The translations under genes and the position numbers were made by a program. Shown here in pieces: positions 22,905 to 35,599 of a stretch of 64,000 nucleotides of DNA. Origin of the DNA: Crocodylus rhombifer (lineage: Eukaryota > Chordata > Crocodylia > Crocodylidae); assembly GCA_038503035.1 (NCBI GenBank), contig JAVSML010000049.1, forward strand, positions 620,001 through 684,000, written 5' to 3'. The notes beneath the pieces are model-generated. The model saw only the letters and a list, made by a program, of their open reading frames with translations. It did not search any database and had not been told where the DNA came from. Each line of letters begins with the position of its first letter. Position 1 is the first letter of the stretch.

Positions 22905-23035
22905 AAGAACCCTATGCTTTCTTTTGCTTTTGGGTGAAAAATGAGGCACAGAAGAAGTGAAGTTTCCCAGTTGACATAGGTAGGATTAGAACTGAGGAGT
23001 TCCAGCTTCAAGTCTTTTGCTTCCTCCAGGTTGTT
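22905..23035 (-). repeat. MIR-like SINE remnant
   Basis: AAAATGAGGCACAGAAGAAG, then CCCAGTTGACATAGGTAGGA and AGAACTGAGGAGTTCCAG follow the familiar MIR core in reverse-complement order. It is short and decayed. Confidence 0.5.
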
Positions 23036-24564
23036 ATTGAAAGCTCTAAAATCACAACATTATACTTTTGTAAAAGGACAAGTCATTTTACATGGATTTC
23101 TGCTTTATTTTATTTATCAGTTTTTATGCATGGTTATAGATAACACACATTCTGTTGGTAGGTGATATTTTTAGAAGAGCTTTTCCTCAGGCCTCTGAAC
23201 AAATTTGTCTGAGTGGAGAATTTTCTAAATGCAGACTTTCTTCTGTTAGTGCAGGCATTATTAACAGCATATGGGTCTTAAAGTGGGCAGTTACTGGGTT
23301 GATCAGGATGTAATGTAGAGTATAACAACACTTTTTGGCTTTTGTCATATGCTTACTGTAAAAATAAACAAAACACACTTCCACAGTAGGAGGTCTACTT
23401 TTGGAAAGATGCAAAAATAGGAACTCATTTACAAAGATTGCTTAGTTATAAAAACTCATCCAACACCTGCTTACCTGTTAAAAAAAATCATCTTTCATAT
23501 TTGTAGGCTTTTAAATAGGCTGTAATTAAAATTGGTTTTCATTTAATTTTGAAAGTAAGACATCAATAGATTTGATTAACAATAGGTAAACTGTAAGAAG
23601 GTGAATAAAGTTTGTTACCTAAATGATGGGGCTAAATTTCTATATAGTCAAAATAATTGGAAAGAGGGATTCCAGGCAGAAACATAAATGTCCTTTGTGG
23701 TTAGTGATTTGAAGTGGTATAACAAATACCATTCCTAGATTAATTTTAATCACTATTCCCTTTTAAGGCAGGAAAATAGTTTTTTTAGGGATGAAGGAGG
23801 AGAACTCATATCCTGCTCTACTTCATGTAATACTAACCAAGTTAACCTGGGCTGTTCTATTTTTCAAAATAAAACAGAAGCGTTCTGCCCAATAGTTCTG
23901 TGACCAAAAGTCAGGTGTATTCTTTTGCTGCTAGAATACAGCATGCTCCTCTGCTTCTGATTCTGCCTAATTTGATTATGGATAAGTTTGTCTGTCTGAC
24001 TCTGCCTTCCAGAGGAACTTGACCAATCTTATCCCTACCTCCTCATGCTGCCTGTGCTAAGGCGAGGGGGGAGGGGAGAGCCCTATATATATTTGCCCTA
24101 GAAGATTATACATGAGTAACCACCTCTTCACTGAAGAGTCCTTCTCTTCTGGTTAAAGGTCCGTAATTTTTTAGGTTTTTTTCCCCCAGGGAAATATTCC
24201 TCTGCAGTGACAGCCTAAGATCTTAGCAGGGGATTTTATTTCTTCCATGCCTTTGTTTTTCTACCCGGGAAACTGGTTTTGGTATCATGTTTGATTTTGA
24301 AGGTGCTCTTGTCCCTACTTAAAGGATTAGAAATATTACTGTCATGAGTTTCTAACTGCAAAAATTGTTCTATATTTGTTTATGGCTAGAATGACTGAAA
24401 AACTGAAAGCTGTTGCTATTAGTCTTCCTTATGATGATATTGTGCTCTATTCAGTTCCCAGGAAAGTTCCCAAATCCCATATTAAGGAATGCATGTTTAA
24501 AATCCACACCACCTCAAAGAAATGCCTAGGGATGCAGATTGGATTGAGAACTTGTCTTTATGGC
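23036..24564. other. Stretch without recognisable genes
   Basis: AT-rich intron-like sequence with nothing recognised. The 63-aa frame at 24376-24567 ends at the MITE boundary and has no splice support. Confidence 0.5.
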
Positions 24565-24566
24565 TA

Positions 24567-26125
24567 GGGACAAACATTACATAAACCGGTTTAAGTGATC
24601 AGAAACTGGTTTAAGCCTGTAACAGAATAGATGTTCAGTATACATCAACCAGTTTGAAAATGGCTGAAACTAGTTCGAGAAAAACCTGGTTGAATGTAGC
24701 ATCAGACTTAACTGATTTGGATCAAACCAGTTTATGCAATGTCTGTCCCAGACCTCTTGCTGGTTTAAGTTAAATCAGACTCCCCCAGAATGCTCTCTGG
24801 GCTGGGCAGGATTCTCTGCTCCACAGCAGGGTTGGCCCCTCCCCTCTGCTCCCTGGCTGGAGTTCGGCAGAGATGCAGGCATCAGTCTGGCTTCCCCCTG
24901 CTACCTCTCTCCCTTCACCATCCCCTCAGCCTTACACAGACACCTCTCAGCATTAGCTAACAGACCACACGCTACCTATAGTCTGTGCTGAGGCAGACTG
25001 GACAAAAGCAGAATCAACAGGTAGCTGGTAATGTCCCTGTGGGAAGGTCAAGTATACCCACGTTATGGAGAGCCCTGAACAAGAAGATCCCTCTGGCCAT
25101 CACAGGCTGACTGTACTTCATAGGGATCTCCCAATCTGTTCCCATGGAGCTTTATTGCATCTCCGGGTGCACCAAATTGGTGCAATTACGCGGTCGGATG
25201 CTATTTCCGGCGGTGGGCAGCGGTGAGAAGAAAGATGTAGAGAGAGAGAGAGACAGGGCAATGGGGAGAACCAGCAGCCTGCTGCCCAAGGCTGAAGTCC
25301 CTGGGAATGGGGCAAAAGACTCATCAGGTCTTCAGAGCTCAGAGGAGCTCAGAAAAAAAAAGGAAGGAGAGAGGGGAGATCGAAAGCAGAAACCCTGGCT
25401 CTGCACTAATTGATTGTAGCTGGTACACGATTAAGCTGTCAGGACAGTAATTGATGGAGGGCGCAGAAAAAAGAGAAAAAAAACACTCAACCGCTGGAGT
25501 TGTGATCGAGATACCCGGAAAGGGAACCAGGAAAGAGACTAAGGAGCCACTGCAAGGTGTGTTTTGTTATGCTTCTGGCCCCTTCTTTTTTTTTGTGCGT
25601 CTGGTCTCACCGCCCATAAGGAGGAGTGTCAGCCGGCTTTGGGTCAGGGAAATCATCACCCTCCCAGACTTAATTAAAATAAACAAAGACATGGCAGGCG
25701 AGATTGCGGGACAGAAGCCCAACCCAATTTCACCAACTGAACCCCACCCCGACACCAGCAAGACAAGTGGATGTCCTCAGGACACGGGGCCTCACGTCCA
25801 TATCCTGCAGTGTCTCAACAGTCCCTCTATTGTTTTCTTAAGGGGGTGATAAACACTGTGTTAACAATTCCCTGCTGGGCTGGTCAGAAAGAGGGAGGGG
25901 TGGAAAACTCCCTAATCAGGGCGTCCTGCTTGGACCTGGCCATGCCTCCTTAGCTTATCACTGTGGAATGGAAGGGAGGGCTGCTCTAACGCCCCCTGGG
26001 TTCTAGTCTGCATGTGCCTGCTTCTGGGATGTCTGTGCAGTCACAACCTAATTCAACCTAGCCAGGTTAGACTAACCTGCAAAGATTGAATCAATTCAGG
26101 CTCAGGCTTTTTGAATGTCTGTCCC
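24567..26125 (+). mobile_element. Mariner-type MITE, copy 1 (full ends, with insertion)
   Basis: The ends GGGACAAACATT and AATGTCTGTCCC are inverted repeats bounded by TA at 24565-24566 and 26126-26127, which fits Tc1/mariner insertion. Repeated AACCGGTTTAA- and AACTGGTTTAA-like motifs mark the left subterminal region. Compared with copy 3 (876 bp), this copy has about 0.7 kb extra between about 25105 and 25850. No transposase is present, so it moved with a helper. The strand reference for this family is this copy. Confidence 0.8.
25105..25850. mobile_element. Foreign insert within MITE copy 1, possibly LTR-derived
   Basis: The interval is absent from the MITE copy at 47671-48546, whose text on either side aligns with 25005-25095 and 25850-25950. 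It contains GCTTTATTGCATCTCCGGGT (an AATAAA on the minus strand) and, after 25590, TTTTGTGCGTCTGGTCTCAC, which is reminiscent of LTR/primer-binding context. Exact ends and target duplication could not be fixed. The 132-aa + frame (25451-25849) is unassigned. Confidence 0.45.
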
Positions 26126-26127
26126 TA

Positions 26128-29100
26128 GCTTATTTGAGCCTTAATGATACTATTTGACCTTGTCTAAACTTTGTACCTTGTGGCTGGTGGTAACTAATAT
26201 CAGTTTATGACTTTTTATTTTGAGGCCAAACCTACCCTCAGCAAGAATAAGTATTAGGGAAAATGTTTCTGTTGAGATCTATAAAGCTAGCACCCATTAT
26301 ATTTAATAAACCTTCCTAGAGTTCCAATATTATAGGTGGCATCTTATGTATTCTTAGTATCTTTTCCTGCGATTTGACTAAAATAGTGTGAGGTTGTGTA
26401 AATAACTAAACAAATGATAAGGTTAAGTTGCTTGTGTCTGACTTCAAATGTGCATTTTCTTTTTGCCTATATTGTCTGCCTCTTTACCCTCGACCTATTT
26501 TAACCTTTATTTTGAATGACTTCAAGTTTGTTGATTGGATGCAGTGCACCTCTTAACATCAACTTTTTACTGAAGTAGCAGATAAAACATAATTACTTAA
26601 AATGAGATCTCAAGTCTTTGGGTATTCTCTGCTCTGCACAGCCTATTTTTCCACTATGGCTTTTGTGAATTGAAGACGATTGAAATGACTAGCACTATTC
26701 TGAAGTCTGAAGAACTGCAGAGCCAATTCACTTGCATTTTGTCATTGTGTTGATCTTTTTTGTTTTGCTTTATAAATCTATTTGGCAATGAGGAAGAGAA
26801 ACTAAACTAAACTATTGGATATAAGCTCAAATTAAAATACTTCAAAGTTGGATACAGAAATTTCATATGACATGATATAACTAAGGACCTACTTGATTTG
26901 TGGTTTTGTGGTTTTTGCAGAAGCCACAAAACCTGATGGTATCTGTGATCACTGAGTAATATTCTGCTGGCTGTGATTTCCCATGAAATCAAGCCCCCCC
27001 AAAAACCCAATGTATTATTCATATAATATGTTGTTTTAGAATCTCCCAGTCCTTATCATGATACTTAGGCAATGAAGCAATCCCTTTAGCCACTCTCATG
27101 TGTTTGAGATTTACTGTCTGGTGATGGTGGGGTCTCTCTGCCAATCTGTGGCAAGGGATGGAGTTGCCAAGAAATGCTTGTAAAATTAGCCCTTATTGCT
27201 TCAAGCAGCCCATGAAAATGACTTTGTCTCACCACAAGTTAAGTAGGTCCCTAGATATAAGTATGTCCCTCACCAAAACCCGGTGTTCTGGAATATGAAA
27301 AATACACAGTGAATAGTAAAGCATGGTGTCTTTGTTTAGTGCAGCTAAATAATGTTTATTCCCTATCTTCTGTTCCTTCATTTTGAATTATATAACATTA
27401 TGCCACGTAAATGTGTGAGTAAAAAACGTTTTTCAACTTCAGCATCAGTACATGACCTGTATACCTGTTAACCTAATCCTATCTCTTCTATAACAGAACT
27501 ATTCCAAGTATTTAATCTCAAAGGACAAAAGTATCTAGGAAAACAAAATGTGGTAATATTTTTCTTGCTGATCTGATAGAATTGCTGTAGTACATATGCT
27601 CAAGGAAAAAATTTCTAGCAGTACACTGTGCAATAAACAGCTTTGGAGGCTGATTAAACATTCAGTTTCACTTTAGCTGTTAATTACTCTGAAAGGCTGT
27701 CTAGCATGAGCAAACTAAAGAGCAATAGAGATTATAATTATTATTTAACAAAGTAGACTGTCACACGTTTTGATGTTCTACAGTCAATGGCCTAAAAATG
27801 CCCTGGTGCCTCATTATAGTATAAGTGGGATAAATAACCATATGTGAGCAGAATATAGGTAATATTTACTCAGTGTTAGACAGCCATGTCAAAAGAGTTG
27901 CTATTCCAAGTGCTAAACTGATAGATCTTCTGCATAGGGGATCCAATATTTATAATTCTTTTAGTAGGTCTTTAATTCTTTTAGTAGTAGTGGGCTATAT
28001 GTATGCAGTCCCTGCCACTTTTGGGAACAGTCTAAAGGCATAAGACCAGGACTCCAGTACCTTGCATTAAAATGTACTTTGCTGTTGAATGACCCTTCTC
28101 TGTCCATTTTCCACCCCCCCCACACACTTCTTTTCTTTACATATTTACATATTAATTTCAAATAGTTTAGCTATCGTAGGGGGAGATAGTTGCTTCTGTG
28201 ACAACAACCAAAAGCAATTTAACAAATAGTTCATCTAATAGTATGTAGCAGTTGCCTAATTGGAGTAGAAAACGCTAACATTAGCAGTAAGTATAAACAA
28301 GTTCTAAACCTGAATGTAGCCAGCTGTGGGAAAACTAATTATCTTAAGAAGGGAAACAGAAAATAATACATATGTAAGAACAACTTGGTAAAATGGACTT
28401 GTTTCAGCTGAAGGAAGGAGCGATATCTAGTTCAGTTTATTCTCAGTGTGTCTCCATTAACTGCAGTGGCTTTAAGCCAGGGATGAATATTTGGTTTCAG
28501 TATTTTTTGTTGTTGTTGAGTGTTTTGCATCCTTTTTTCACAGGTGTAGACCAACCAGTCTATTTTTTTGGTGACCCATGACTGAATCAATCAGAAAAAA
28601 TCTAACAGAGAGAGACTCCCAGGGAGTCCTCTACCTATTGGCAAGTCTCTTCTGATTATAGTCACAAGAGCTTCATGTCTTCACCATGGAAAGCAGGAAG
28701 CTTATTATATAGCTAAAACTAATAACCTTCCTGTACCTTTCACACATTCCAGGCAATTTTGAAAATGGTATGGATGCATTTTAAAGAATTCACCATAGAA
28801 TAATGCAGTTAGTTCTTATTCCAGTTGTTAGCAACAGAGACTGGGATTAGAAATTATCTACATTTCCATTCAGATTCACATTCAGATGGATTCAGTGTGG
28901 GAATTACTATCCTTTTGTTTGAGGGAAATGATTTAGTGACTTTTAAAATCAATCTTGACTGTAACTGGTAAAGAGGACTTCCAGTCTGCTGTAGAGCTAC
29001 AGGATATGCATCCTGTATTTCTATCTACATACATTATATCTTGCATATTTTCATTGCCCCTCACTGGCCTCCATTGTTCCTAAGGGTTTCCTGTAGATTC

Positions 29101-29594
29101 CATCATCTTCAAATTCCACCTGTTCAGTACAGCCACACTGCCTCAGTATATGCTATGTGGCATGCTTTTTATTTCTTTTTTGTGGTTCCCTAGTATAAAA
29201 GAAACTGTGGGCTCGAACAAATAGCAGCTTGGACCCACAACAAATATTCTGGAATCAGAATTTTTTTTAAGAGGAAGAGGTTTTCTTTTTCTGTCTGGTG
29301 GTTCTGACTTCCAGTTACAATTCTAAGAAAGATAAGGAATGAAGCAAAGAGCACTCTTGGCGCATGCATACCTATGTGTGCCTGCTGCTCAGGGCAGTCT
29401 CCTCTTCCCATGCACTTTGACACAGTTCTCTGTTGAGCATCTGGTTCCCGGACAGCTAAGATTGCTGATCAGGGTTTTGGAAGGTAGATGATTTAGGGTT
29501 CAACTCAATGAGGTCTCTGAGATGTCAGATAATTTTGAGGGGAGAAAAAGTGACCTGTGATTTGGTATTTTGATCTTGAGTGCTCAGGTATTTT
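26128..29594. other. Stretch without recognisable genes
   Basis: The longest quiet part of the putative intron. 27600-27760 is rich in TTAATTA/ATAATTATT-type motifs without repeat signatures, a profile often seen in conserved enhancers, though conservation cannot be judged here. Confidence 0.45.
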
Positions 29595-29641
29595 GATCTG
29601 CTAACTGTTACTGTTAGCAGATCTGCTAACTGTTACTGTTA
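29595..29641. repeat. 22-bp tandem duplication
   Basis: GATCTGCTAACTGTTACTGT plus two more bases is repeated with a 25-bp period (29595-29616 and 29620-29641). This looks like a recent local duplication. Confidence 0.85.
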
Positions 29642-29915
29642 CTTTTTACATCTAACAGTCTTGAAAGCAAGCACCATAATCCAAGACTCCCCCTTCCATC
29701 ACTCCCCCTACCTCTCCATGGGTGTCCTATTTCTTGCCCAAGGAGTCTTGAATTTTTTTCTGAACAGTAGTTCAGCTTCAACAGATGGGAAGGAAGTAGT
29801 CCCATTGAGTCTAGTGTCTAGTTTTGTTGGGGAGCCATTCTCCTGGCAGTATACCCCCAGAGGATGAGGAGGGACTTAACCTTGCATTTTCTGCTTCCAG
29901 GGTAAAATCTAAAGC

Positions 29916-30160
29916 AGAGATGGGCAACATTTTTGGCCAGAGTGCCCAAAAAACCACAATGTCTACCTTGTAAGGTGCCGGAGTGCCAGCATACCACAAA
30001 AACAAAACAACAAAACTGGAGCAGGGGTACATGCGTATTAATATAGTTAAACATAAATGTTGGGGTTTTTTTACAGTAAATACCAGGTTTATTAAAATTC
30101 TAAACCTGGTGACAATAAATAAAACTTCATATACTACCTTTGTTCTTACGTATTCTTTTT
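29916..30160. mobile_element. hAT-like element end
   Basis: CAGAGATGGGCAACATTTTT followed by GGCCAGAGTGCCC is the typical left end of Charlie-type hAT elements. The right end is not visible because the sequence runs into a GA-rich tract. Confidence 0.55.
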
Positions 30161-30164
30161 TGTT

Positions 30165-30425
30165 GGGATGAGAGAGAAAAAGAGAAAGAGAAGAAATAAG
30201 AGAAAAAGGAGAGAGAGAGAAAAAGAGAAAAAGGTAAAGAAAGAAGAAAGAAAAGAGAAAAAAGGGAGACAAAGAAGATAAAGATGAGAGAAAAAAGAGA
30301 AGAAAGGGAGAGAAAGAGAGAAAAAAGGGGAGAGAAAAAGAGAAACAGAAAAGGAGAGAAAAAAGGGAAGAGAGAAAGAAAAAAAAAGGTAGAGAAAAAA
30401 GAGAAAGAAAAAAGAAAAAGAGACC
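30165..30425. repeat. Polypurine (GA/AAAG) tract
   Basis: About 260 bp of almost pure purine (GAGAAAAAGAGAAAG-type). It keeps both strands open and produces the long K/R/E-rich + frame at 30284-30631 and the F/L/S-rich - frames at 29811-30272 and 30127-30678. Neither of those is a credible protein in this part. Confidence 0.95.
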
Positions 30426-30715
30426 TACCTACCTCTCTATGTGGGCAGAGAGATGAGAGGAACAAAGGCAAAGAGCTGTTATATGACATCACCAGAATCT
30501 GCTCCTTACTCTTGGAACTGTTTGCCACAGCTACGGTCCAAGATGTAGATTTTGCCATTGGGCTCTTCAAGTCACCACTGTGCTCACAGATAAATTCTTT
30601 ATTTACTGGAAGACTGCCATCCTCATATTGAGGTACTGTAGTTTCCACCGATAAAATTGGTGCTGAATCTAGCTCCAAATAAGTTGATTTTCTTCAAATG
30701 CCATATTTACTTCTA
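30426..30715 (-). other. Unassigned open reading segment beside the purine tract
   Basis: On the minus strand the first 80 residues or so of the frame 30678-30127 (ELDSAPILSVETTVPQYEDG, later VNKEFICEHSGDLKSPM) have a protein-like composition and lie outside the low-complexity tract. The segment is probably a relic exon or transposon coding piece. No ATG start is needed if it is an internal fragment, and the frame extends a little upstream. I recognise no domain. Confidence 0.3.
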
Positions 30716-31262
30716 TATATAAAATGAGGCTTTTCCCCGAGTCAGCATGGGGTGCGGGAGCCCCTCATCTTAAATTCACATATGAAGCAGAAGGGGGAGA
30801 AGACAGTGGCTATGACTCTGATTCTGCCCCTGAATTCCTTTCCCCGTCCAGCCAATCAGGAGCCCTAATACTGCTGCATGGCCAGGCAACAGCTGACCTT
30901 CCATGGGTTGTACTCCAGGATGGAGCAGCCTGAGCAGCATTTGCAGGGGTAGGGACTAGGAGGCTTTGTGGGGAAGGGGCAGAGACTGAGGAGAGTGGGA
31001 TGAGGGGCAGAAACTGTGGGGAGCTGGGGATGAGATGCAGATGATGTCAGGGGTAGGAAGTCTGCAGGGAGAAGAAGTAAGTGGGACAGAGGGCGGTGGG
31101 GCACCTGATTCCCCCCTCCTCTGCCAGCCACTGTTTTTTCTGATGTAGCATTGGAAGGGGGTGGGGGTGGGAATCAAAACAGTCTTCCAATGCTTATAAG
31201 CTTATAAATTTTCCATATATAAAATCTGATTATTGGGCACACATCTTATATTTGAGTAAGTA
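30706..31262. mobile_element. Non-autonomous DNA transposon with TTTACT-ends
   Basis: The left end TTTACTTCTATATATAAAAT and the right end, reverse complemented as CTTACTCAAATATAAGATG, are imperfect inverted repeats of about 25 bp. The interior is GC-rich with no coding motif; the frames at 30724-30933 and 30865-31177 are incidental. The target duplication is unclear. Confidence 0.55.
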
Positions 31263-33985
31263 CAGGTATCCACACATGTGTGTGTGCATGTGTTTGATAT
31301 ATCTATTTAACATCACCCTGAAGCTGGAACTAATTACTATAATGTATATTTGAATTCTCTAAAGCAAGAAATGGTATGGGATGAAAATTTGGTTCAGAAA
31401 CTGAACCTTTGCGTGTACTCTTACTTTGATAAAAAGATCTGTGTATTTCCTGGATCAGTTACAGGAGAATCTCAGTAATGATATAATCAGTGAAGGTAAT
31501 TACCTAATTGTAGTACAGCTATGACCTTTTAGATTTGAAGTTGCTGCTGTATATGAAATTGCACCGAATGAAAGTGATGTTCTATTAGGCTGTTGGAAGG
31601 AAAATTCAACCAATAAGGTCTACAATCTAGGGATATTTGGTGAAAGGTTTAGCCAGGTAATAGCTTAATTGGAAAATTATACCAGAAATGTTCCTGTAAA
31701 CTCCTGCAGTATAACAGGTGGATCTATATTGACTTCACTGTCCCCAAAAAGCCTGTTCGTGCACCTCAAACAGGCCAATATAGCCTTTATTTATAGCCTT
31801 CTATGATGAGTTCTATATTAGGGTGTTAAGGATAAACTGAATTGAATGTATGTTTTTTTTTCCTTTCCTCCGAATTGCTGTGGCTTTTTTTTATAAATAC
31901 ATAGCCCATTAGCATTCTAAATGTATGTTTATAAGTCTGAAAAAATGTTTTTATTGAAGGAAATTATTTATTTTATCAATTCTACAGTTGGCCCTCCCAG
32001 ATTAATATTTTAGTGGTTAGAGTTTGGATAATCCATAGGTTAAACTTTGAAATTATTTCTTTCCCAAAGGTAAGTGGTAATGTCTTGGCCTGAATAGTCA
32101 ACATCTAACTTCAGGTAAATGCATGGAAGAGATGGAAGGCAAGAGAAAATGTAGCGCTCTGTATTTTTCCCTGCAGGAAGCCAAGGAGGAGATCCTACAG
32201 CCACTTGTTAACTCTTTCAGTCAGGGGTAAAGAGTAGCTGTACCAGAAAGGAAGAATAGAAGCTCTTCTTATGCCTTTTGACTTTTTAAGAAGGGAAAAA
32301 GTCAAACTAATTCAAGTGATTTTTGTTTACTTTAATAAATTGTGAGAGGTTCAGTAAGGATAGTACAAGGCAGAGAGCTCCCTGCTGACATACCCCGCCC
32401 TATCTTCTTGGTTTTGCTTGTAAACTTAGAAGGAACATCAAGTCAAGTGAGTCCTGAGGCTACTACAACTGTTAGGGCACTTTAGAAGCTGTGCATCATT
32501 GGTGATTCTTGGGGCAAAGTGACCTGTGGTGCCCATCTCTCTCCAGGTATGGGTGGCCATTGGCTCAGGGAGCTCATCCACCCTTTGACAGGTCCTGTTT
32601 TTGGTCCTGCTGGGTGTCCACACACTCTCCTCACCCAAACTAGACTAGGTGGGAGCACCAGTTGCTGATCATGTTATAGGCTGTACTGGTTTACAGGGTA
32701 CCAGATAGCAGACCAAGAGAAGCTTGGCCTGACAGAAAGTAGCAGTGTTTTAATGCCAAGCTTGCATGTGTCAGTAGGCTCTGTTAGGAGGCCATACTAA
32801 TGTGAAAATGCTAGCTTCCAGTTTGGCAGCTGCTGTGTGCAGACTGTGGTATCTCGTTGTGCAGATTTGTAGTGTATAGATATATACAAGTGCAAAAGTC
32901 ATCGTAAAACACTAGGTGTGATTGTGTACATGAGCCAGAAGCTCACAAATTGGTACCTAACAGACAGTTAATGTGCCCTCTTGTGTTAATTACTGTTTTT
33001 TGGAAACGAGGGGGAGGAAAGAGGCAACATTTAAATCATAAATGTAGTTTGGGAGATCACTGCTTAGCATAAGGAAAAACTATTTTAAAATAACCCAACT
33101 TTTTTTTTTTTATTTAAAACATCTTTTTGTGTTTTGCTTTTAGCTCATGTTAGATAATCTCATGGAAGGAAATTAGAGTTTCTCTATTTAATATCAATGG
33201 GAACAAAACTGGGCCTTACTCTTGAAGGATTGAGAATGGTACACAGAAAGGTGTGTGAATCGCATGACTTGAACACACATGGATACAATGCCCGAGCTAG
33301 TCTGTTTGTTTCTTCATATTAAGTAATTATTACACTACCAGCTTCCACAGCAAGAGAAGGACACTTACACCTCAGCATGTTGTATCACTACAAATACAGA
33401 GCTCTGTGGGGCATGCACATATACCTAGCCCCCTGGCTGGAGAGCTACAACGTTACTGCAAGGTGTGCTTTCCATCTAGGAGGCAATAGCAGGGCTGATC
33501 CTTTGTGCCTCTCTGCCCTTAAGGGAGCCTGTCAGTGAGCCTGACTGCTGGCAGCTTGGCTTCTCCCCTGCGAGGGAAGGGTGGCACAGTATCCATGGTC
33601 AGCTGTCATCAGCTCTGGTCTACCCAGACCAGGAGTAGCAGCTGTCAAAGAGAGCCCTTCTGTCACCAGCGAGAGTGACAGGCAAGCAAGGAAAACTGTT
33701 CTTCTTAGCCCCTGCCACTCCTGTGGGTTGGGAGTTGTGTTTGATAGCTTCTGTCCAGGCCTGGCAAGGATGATGGCAGCTTGCAGCAAGGAAGAGGCTA
33801 AATTGCCTTTGGTCCCATTCCCAGGATGGGAAGAACTTTTTGGTACAGATGGCAGAGAAACCAACTGCAGGATAAGTTCTCAATTTGCTGCTTACTGATA
33901 AGGGAGAATTAGTTGAGACTCTGAAGGTGAAAATCAACTTGGAAAACTGTGACCTTGAAATGTCAGAGCTCAGCAGTTGCAGAGC
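31263..33985. other. Stretch without recognisable genes
   Basis: Mostly unique AT-rich sequence. 32430-32690 and 33420-33900 are more GC-balanced and hold frames of 66-110 aa on both strands (for example 33581-33898 on +), without motifs or good splice framing. Confidence 0.45.
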
Positions 33986-33989
33986 TAGG

Positions 33990-35345
33990 GAACAGTGGGT
34001 TCCAGGGCAAGCATGATATTTGGGCCTGCCAATAAAACAACATAAAATGCACGAATACATGCATTAATGCACACACAAATAATACTTTTTCTTTTCCACT
34101 AACCACTATTACTAAAATGTGTTCTAAGTACCTTCGCCTTGCAAATTCATCAGTAATCTGGTCATAAATTAAGTTTCCTAGCCCTCTCATTTTTAATAGA
34201 TAATGTTGCTAAATCCATGAAGTCTTTCTTGTCTCCTTGTGCTATGCAGATAATTCCTAATTATTTTGAGTTTCAAGAAGGAACATCAAATAACTTGATA
34301 CTATTATGGGGATGGTTAAAACAGCACAATCTTCACACATATTTTAGACAAACTTGACGGCAAAGCACTATTATCAACAACCAGTAATTTAGCCACATCT
34401 TCCACTATAAGTAACTGAGATTTTAGACCTGTTCTAAATGCAAGTAATTTTTCCAAGCAAGATGACAGAAAGGTTCCTGTTGTATTCTTTCACAAGTTTC
34501 TCAGCTTCTTTGTACAGCTACTCATCAGTTGCTGACACAAGTGTCTTTGGTAGAGTTACATTAAACTTTGCAATGATTGCATCTTTGCTATGAAAGCAAT
34601 TTGACAGCTGGGCTAAAATTATATCCAAACATCCATAGAAACATTAACTTTGAAATATCTCTCAACATCATTCAGTCTTTCTTTTCAGTCTCTCACATAA
34701 TTCATGAAAATAATTCACTTTCTCCATCCCCCCCTCCTCCTCCCTCCCTGCTTTTCAGACATTCGGGTGTCACTTTTTTTTGGCTTCTTCAAAATTATTT
34801 GGAAATAATTCGAGTAATTATGAATGTTATGGTCTTGTCTAAGCATGTTTTTTAGAGTGTAGGCATTTAGAATTGGCAGTTTCCAAACTTTTTGTTTGGA
34901 ACACAACAAGAAATACAAAATCATAAGTGCCTAAGATTTTCTTTAAATTTAAAGCTTCATTACATTTATCAACTTTTTCACCCAAGAAAATTTTTCTGTA
35001 AACCTCCTTTATTATGTTAATGTAGCAAAACCTCAAAGTAATAAGCTATTCATTTCTTCATGACCAGTGTGGTGAACATATGGTGTTCAGAGTAATGTTA
35101 CTAACAAGCTCTGAGGCAGAAGCTAACTCAGATAACATGGCGCATCACTTGACACTATGTCCAAAGAAAGCATAGACTCTTGCAGTCTTCTCATTAAAAC
35201 ATTTTATTTCAAGTATTTCCTGAACACGGTTATCAAGTGTAAGGTTCAAATTGTGGACAGCACTGTGCACATAGTCTGCATTTGGTTTTTTCATAGATAG
35301 CTTTGCCTGCACTCTGGCATAAACTATGTGTTAATATTTTAACCC
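33990..35345 (-). pseudogene. hAT-superfamily transposase fossil
   Basis: The minus strand reads like the C-terminal half of a hAT transposase of the ZMYM/ZBED type. At 35290-35100 it gives DYVHSAVHNLNLTLDNRV, then FNEKTARVYAFFGHS, equivalent to the conserved CxAHxLNL...LL..IY.F.S block. At 34190-34110 it gives LGNLIYDQITDEFARRR, equivalent to the terminal dimerisation segment. Stops and frameshifts occur throughout (for example after FGHSVK). A low-complexity CCTCC insert lies at 34727-34750. The N-terminal zinc finger and the terminal repeats were not found. Confidence 0.7.
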
Positions 35346-35599
35346 ATTTGCCCTTATATAAAAAAAGTTTTGAAAAATTACTTAAAATAGTTTAACTGAT
35401 GTGTTCCAAATAATGTCAAATTCGACAATTATTGCAATTGTTAATACTAACTATTTATGTTTGTCATAAGTTATATTTGTCCTAAATTACATACATTTTA
35501 TCGAATTTATTTAAATTCTGTAATTGTGGATACAAGACACATGTCCTTAAAATTACTGTTAAAGATGATTAGTACACTGAACAACAAATGCCAGAAGTG

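Noticed and set aside
30127..30678. 183-aa minus frame and 115-aa plus frame over the purine tract
   Set aside because: Most of each is a low-complexity translation of GA/AAAG repeats. Only the non-repetitive first part of the minus frame was kept as a weak unassigned segment.
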